Below, in pieces: positions 59,874-64,000 of a stretch of 64,000 bases of DNA. The notes beneath the pieces are model-generated. The model was not told the origin of the DNA and searched no databases. It saw nothing but the letters and a program-made list of their open reading frames with translations. Position numbers and translations under genes: made by a program. Each line of letters begins with the position of its first letter. Positions within the stretch are counted from its first letter, which is position 1. The stretch spans positions 28,399,501-28,463,500 of the forward strand of contig NC_084929.1 in the NCBI RefSeq assembly GCF_958298935.1, written 5' to 3'. The stretch is from Phragmites australis. Lineage: Eukaryota > Streptophyta > Magnoliopsida > Poales > Poaceae.

Positions 59874-60640
59874 GACATCGTCAACCGCCCAGCAACCCGC
59901 ACCACGAGAAATCGACCGGTATCCAATCCCCCCTCGTTCGCGGGCAGTAGCTCCGACCGCGCACCGATTAGGCTGGCACAGAGTCGGTTACCAGAATCGA
60001 CAAGGCCCCGCGGTTCGAAATTGGATGACAACGAAGAGAAAGGGGAAGAGCAGCAAACGTGTTCAGCAGAGCAGAGCGAGTGGTGGAAGGATGGGAGGGG
60101 AGCGAAACCGCGATGGCGGAATGATTTGTGACTGGGCGAGGCCGGGGCGGACGGTGATTAAAACGGAGGAGGGCCGCGGCAGGCGCCAGGGCGACCGGTG
60201 CGAGCGGCGCCTTTATGGGTACGGGGGCCTTCGAGGAACTGATGCGCGGTGGCTGTATTTGTTAGGTGCCTTTGTGCCGTGCCGGTAGAAAGGCGGCGGG
60301 CGAGTTGGAGGGAAGCGGAGGCGATCGAGGAGCGGAACGGATAGGGATTGGGGCAGAGAGTAAGGAAGAAGCCGAACGGGAATTCGTGGGCAGTACCGTG
60401 ACTTCGTGACGTCTAGGACTGTACGCGTAGGGTTATTCGTATCAGTATAGTTTCGTAGATGTAAATATAGTCTTATCTTGGTATAAGAGTTTGGTCTGGA
60501 TACTATATTTATTCATGTGAATAATTAATTATAATTTTAACTTTTACATCTGTTCCTATAATCTCAGTTCAATTAATCAAATAAAAACTCAACTCAATTC
60601 ATTTCAACTAATATAACTCCACTCCACTACTTATAAATGC
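59874..60640 (-). promoter_or_regulatory. Leader and promoter region of the GC1 gene
   Basis: 59874-60400 is GC-rich and precedes the start codon on the minus strand. A clear TATA box is not visible, as is common for housekeeping-type plant promoters. Open frames here (for example 59836-60288 plus) are antisense shadows. Confidence 0.35.
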
Positions 60641-62014
60641 ACGAAGAACTAAACACACATCGACAGCGCGCGCTTGGCTTGCCATGGCAACCGATCAATC
60701 ATGCGGTGGTTGCTGGATCCAAGGCGCGTAGGCGGGGGAAGGGGGGTGCTGCATTGACCACCAGGTGGGTCGGCGTTGTCGGGCTGCTGCACATTGTGGC
60801 CTGTGCCGGATTGGTACAGAATACAGAGTACTACAACATCGGCCTAACCAAGAGTGGAAGTGGTGACTGAGCAGCCCGTGGTGGCGCCATGACCATGCCA
60901 ATCACTCCTCATGTTTGTTTGCATCTTTCTCTCTCCATTCATGGCCAACCTCTGATCCTCTCTTGGATTGTGCCGATGCCGCTACGGGGTCTTGGTGGAA
61001 AAGGTGCAAGAAAGTTGTTCGTGACGTGCCCAACTACCACTGCTGCCGGCTTGGTGCTGTTGTTGCTGCGGCCACAGTCCTTGATCGTGGTCCCGAGAAA
61101 GTGACGCTCACGGCCTCGGACTCATCGGTTTTGGGCCGTGCTAAGGTGGGCTAATGCCTATAGCCCTCTCAAAATAAAATGTGGGCCAATAGTAGACCAA
61201 CATGTAAAGAGGTCCATTTGCTGGCACACTAAGCCCAACAAAATTGCATATAGGCCGTACATGGCTGTGCTAAGGTGGACTCATCGGTTTTTTAATATAT
61301 TTTTAATATTTTGAAGAATATATGCCCGTTTGAAACAATTGTATACGTAGGATATGTTACCCGTTCAATGAACGATTGTATACGTAGGATATGTTACCCG
61401 TTCAATAAGCGAGAATAGGATCTCACCTGTTGAACAGCGAGAATCTGTGAGCCCTGGTACTCAGTGCATTAAATAAACGAGAAGTTCTCGTTCATTCAGT
61501 GGGCGAGAGCAGGCGAGACCTTCGTCTCGCCTAGGGAATGGGCGATATGACAAATTTTGTTCGGCTGCTCAGTATAATTGTTCTTTTCTAATATAATTTT
61601 TTATGCAGCAATTTGAAAAATATTGCACATTCATTTGACAAAAAAAAATGCTAGTTGTGCAAATAGTTGTTCAAACAGTATTTACGAAGTGATTCATTCT
61701 ATCCTTAATTTTGGTTCTATGCTATTTTATCGACATTTGTTTATTTAGTTGATGTAAAAGTGTGCGAGTTAACTTTTTAGTGAAGTAACCATGGGAGAGT
61801 GTAAAATATATTTTTTCAAACAATAGTAGTTGTGAACCATAATTATCGTAAAAGCTGGATGGAGGTTACATACGCTGATAAACATTACATATGACACATG
61901 TTTTCCTTTGTTGCGTGAGAAGACCCTAATTAGAGATGGTGACAACAAAAGTTGGTATGTACGGTATGTCTAAAGACTAACCTAATAGCATATCGCTGCT
62001 AAACCTAAAATGCC
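60641..62014. other. Intergenic region
   Basis: 60640-61150 is GC-rich with competing frames on both strands and no recognised motif. 61290-62010 is AT-rich and includes the 37 bp tandem duplication and a further CGAGA-rich patch at 61409-61540. No gene is recognised. Confidence 0.35.
61338..61411. repeat. Tandem duplication, 37 bp unit, two copies
   Basis: ATTGTATACGTAGGATATGT starts at 61338 and at 61375. The two units are identical over the first 32 bases and nearly so over the rest, so the duplication is recent. Confidence 0.9.
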
Positions 62015-62629
62015 TTAGAGAATGAAAATATGCCGGGTTATAATAGATATTATATATTGAGTGCACCTAGGATATTTGCTATTTTGCAGGGCATCAGGAC
62101 CCTGCGCCTTAGTACGATGGGCCCTCTCTTGCTTCCTTCCCCTTTCTGATTTGCGTGCCTCAGTCGTGGCCCGCTTCTTCGCTATCATCCTCATGCGCTC
62201 CTCCTTCTGACGCTTGAGCCGTAGTTCCTCCTGTTGTTGCTTGTACTCCCGGCGTTCGTAAGCTTGCCTCCTCCACCACATGCTTTTGTCGATCCACCGC
62301 TTCTGGTCCTCAGTTTGATCTATGTCCAATCATCATATGAAGTCATAGATAGGTGTAGGAGACTAGAGAAATGAAACAAGAGGGGAGATTAGTAAGACAG
62401 TGCATGAAATTATATGAAAAATATCACAGGAGTGATCTATATCACTATATCGGTGGATCATACTGATAGTTGGCACACATAAACAAACGTTTGCCATATG
62501 TGTAGGAGATGTCATCGGATTCGTGAAGCCTACAAGGGTCATAACAGAAATACATCGGCGGTTCGATTCCCTGGGGGATAAAAATCCCCCAATGTTTCTG
62601 GGTGGGCTTGGTGGTGCTGATGAAGACAT
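62015..62629 (-). pseudogene. Coiled-coil fragment of a grass hypothetical family
   Basis: The minus-strand segment 62326-62015 has a strong coding look: KRWIDKSMWWRRQAYERR, then a long charged helix (EELRLKRQKEERMRM), then GPDALQNSKYPRCTQ. It follows an AG at 62321-62322, so it may be a last exon. A possible earlier exon with MSSSAPPSPPRNIGGFLSP begins at 62629 on the same strand and has a possible donor near 62486. From memory, grass hypothetical proteins with a GRF-type zinc finger end in a similar charged helix and YPRCTQ; I cannot check this. Intact status is unproven. Confidence 0.4.
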
Positions 62630-63208
62630 TGCAATTGAGAGAGAGGAAGGAGTGATCTATCCATGCTTAATGGTGAGGTTATTTATGGTGGCTGGAGGCT
62701 GGCGCATGGAATGAGTGCATGGGCATGGTTGGAAGCTGCGGCATGGGATTCCCTGTTAAAGCTGAAAAAGTTATAGCACTGATGTTTGGCAGAGATTCCC
62801 TGTTAATACTGTTGCTTGGTGTGGTTATTTCATTTTGCAAAAGTTGAAGAATGAGTTATTGTTGCCTCTCGCAAGACAGGTGGTTCAACTAGTGTTGACC
62901 ATTGAGTTTATTACTATCAATGTATTCCACGTAAGGTATTCATGTGCCGTATGCTGCGTGTATCGTACTATCATTATTGCAGTTTATAAGGGTGTTATCA
63001 ATTCAGTATGACTAGAAGCAATGTATCATGAATGTACTAGTGGCAGGGTTAGTAATGCGAATGGTTTTGATATGGAAAGTTACAAGGCAATGATTAATTG
63101 ATTGGTAGGACGACACCCCTATCCTAGCCCCTGCCTCTGGCACGCTTTGGCTTATGTGTTGACATTGGTTTTCACCTTAATGTAGAGTAGGTTTCAGAAA
63201 CTATACAG

Positions 63209-63316
63209 TTTTCAGTGGTATCCCTAATAGGCCAGTACAGTCTAGTGAATAGACTTTTCGGTGCTACCCCTAATAGGCTGGTATAGTCTAGGCAATAGGC
63301 TTTTCAGTGTTGCCAC
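63209..63316. repeat. Tandem repeat, 46 bp unit, about 2.3 copies
   Basis: TTTTCAGTG/TTTTCGGTG starts occur at 63209, 63255 and 63301. The first two units share CCCTAATAGGC and AGTCTAG. Copies diverge by several substitutions. Confidence 0.8.
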
Positions 63317-63409
63317 ATCTATCCATTACCGCCGGAACTTCTTATATATAAATAAAACCTAATCGATTTTCTACTCACACATTTCGTGACCTTGAATTGA
63401 ATCGAGACA

Positions 63410-63880
63410 ATGTTGTATCCTTATCCTCCTGATGGCCCAATCGATCCACCACCTCCACACCCTATTTAGATGTATATGGTAGAGATTACTACGGAAACCA
63501 CGATGCTCTTCCCTGCTCATTTTGGCAGCCATGTCGGCATGAAGATGACGCTATAGTCCAAGTTTATGAGCATTTCGGTGATACATGTCGTCAATTCTTT
63601 CGTTGTCTATATTTCAGAGTACGAACAAATAATACTCACTTTCTTTCCTATTATCTCAACACCATTTACGTATCTCCTCTATCACTTTTTTCAGATGGAT
63701 GATTGCGGATTCTAGTAATGGATTGACCCATGGATAGAACCACATATTCAAGAATACATCCATCACCTCCACGTCATCATCGTGGAACTACTAGAACAAT
63801 ATCACCAAGAGAGAGCTAGGAATATCAGAAGATGTTATATCCCGCCTCGCATGGTGGGTCGGAGGAACAATTGTGAGTAA
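63410..63880 (+). pseudogene. Decayed GRF-like zinc-finger gene fragment
   Basis: A start at 63410 opens MLYPYPPDGP, which hits a stop after HPI. After a frame change, 63478-63618 reads DYYGNHDALPC, then CRHEDDAIVQVYEHFGDTC, then QFFRCLYFR. A GT-AG intron (63619-63694) leads to MDDCGF, followed by two consecutive stops (TAG, TAA), then WIDPWIEPHIQEYI, and the frame ends at 63880. The spaced Cys/His residues, FF.C and DDCGF..WID pattern resemble a GRF-type zinc finger, a nucleic-acid-binding fold. The frameshift and the paired stops make it a pseudogene. It may be the N-terminal half of the same family as the minus-strand helix piece at 62015-62326. Confidence 0.5.
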
Positions 63881-64000
63881 TATCGATGTATTCTAGCTCG
63901 TGGCAGAGGATTTATTTTCGCATTTGACTTGTACTATTTTTCATTCCCTAAGGCATGTTATGTGAAGCACTGGTACACCACTACGACTATCGTATATGTC
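63881..64000. other. Right edge of the window
   Basis: No feature is visible in the last 120 bases. Confidence 0.5.

Noticed and set aside
59624..60288. 135-codon minus frame starting upstream of GC1, and 150-codon plus frame
   Set aside because: The minus frame is out of phase with the GC1 coding frame; the plus frame is its antisense.

Overview
This window is nuclear DNA of a plant, almost certainly a grass. It has intron-containing genes with GT-AG junctions, GC-rich first exons, and a dense population of grass-type transposons (Tourist/PIF, Stowaway, hAT, CACTA, Ty3/gypsy). There are no operons, CRISPR arrays or ribosome binding sites. I could rebuild four protein-coding genes with intact reading frames.

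Layout. 0.5-3.8 kb: a 2.6 kb element with about 200 bp degenerate inverted termini (Mutator-like), then a Tourist/PIF element. 7.4-10.1 kb (+): a two-exon RING-CH membrane protein gene, probably an E3 ubiquitin ligase. 12.2-16.4 kb (-): a 12-exon inositolphosphorylceramide synthase gene (sphingolipid synthesis, Golgi). 16.8-26.7 kb: a gene-poor stretch with an hAT-type element. 26.7-28.2 kb (-): a five-exon gene for a 351-residue plant protein of unknown function. 28.9-37.0 kb: MITEs, including one Stowaway element inserted in another of the same family, and the tail of a Ty3/gypsy element. 37.95-41.99 kb: a solo LTR of about 4.0 kb with a perfect 5 bp target duplication. 42.5-43.0 kb: two exon-like pieces that join in frame, product unknown. 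43.5-53.4 kb: a TIR element, a gag relic, a CACTA element, a second hAT-type element and two Tourist copies. 55.7-59.9 kb (-): a nine-exon gene of the plant guanylyl cyclase 1 (GC1/GUCD1) family. 62-63.9 kb: two decayed pieces of what may be one grass family with a GRF-like zinc finger.

The four genes share no evident pathway and look like independently controlled single-copy loci separated by transposons. I saw no defence-like or metabolic gene cluster. The best second-look items are the solo LTR beside an exon-like pair, the uncharacterised 351-residue protein, the same-family nested MITE, a 41 bp Stowaway remnant and a three-copy tandem repeat in an intron of the sphingolipid gene.
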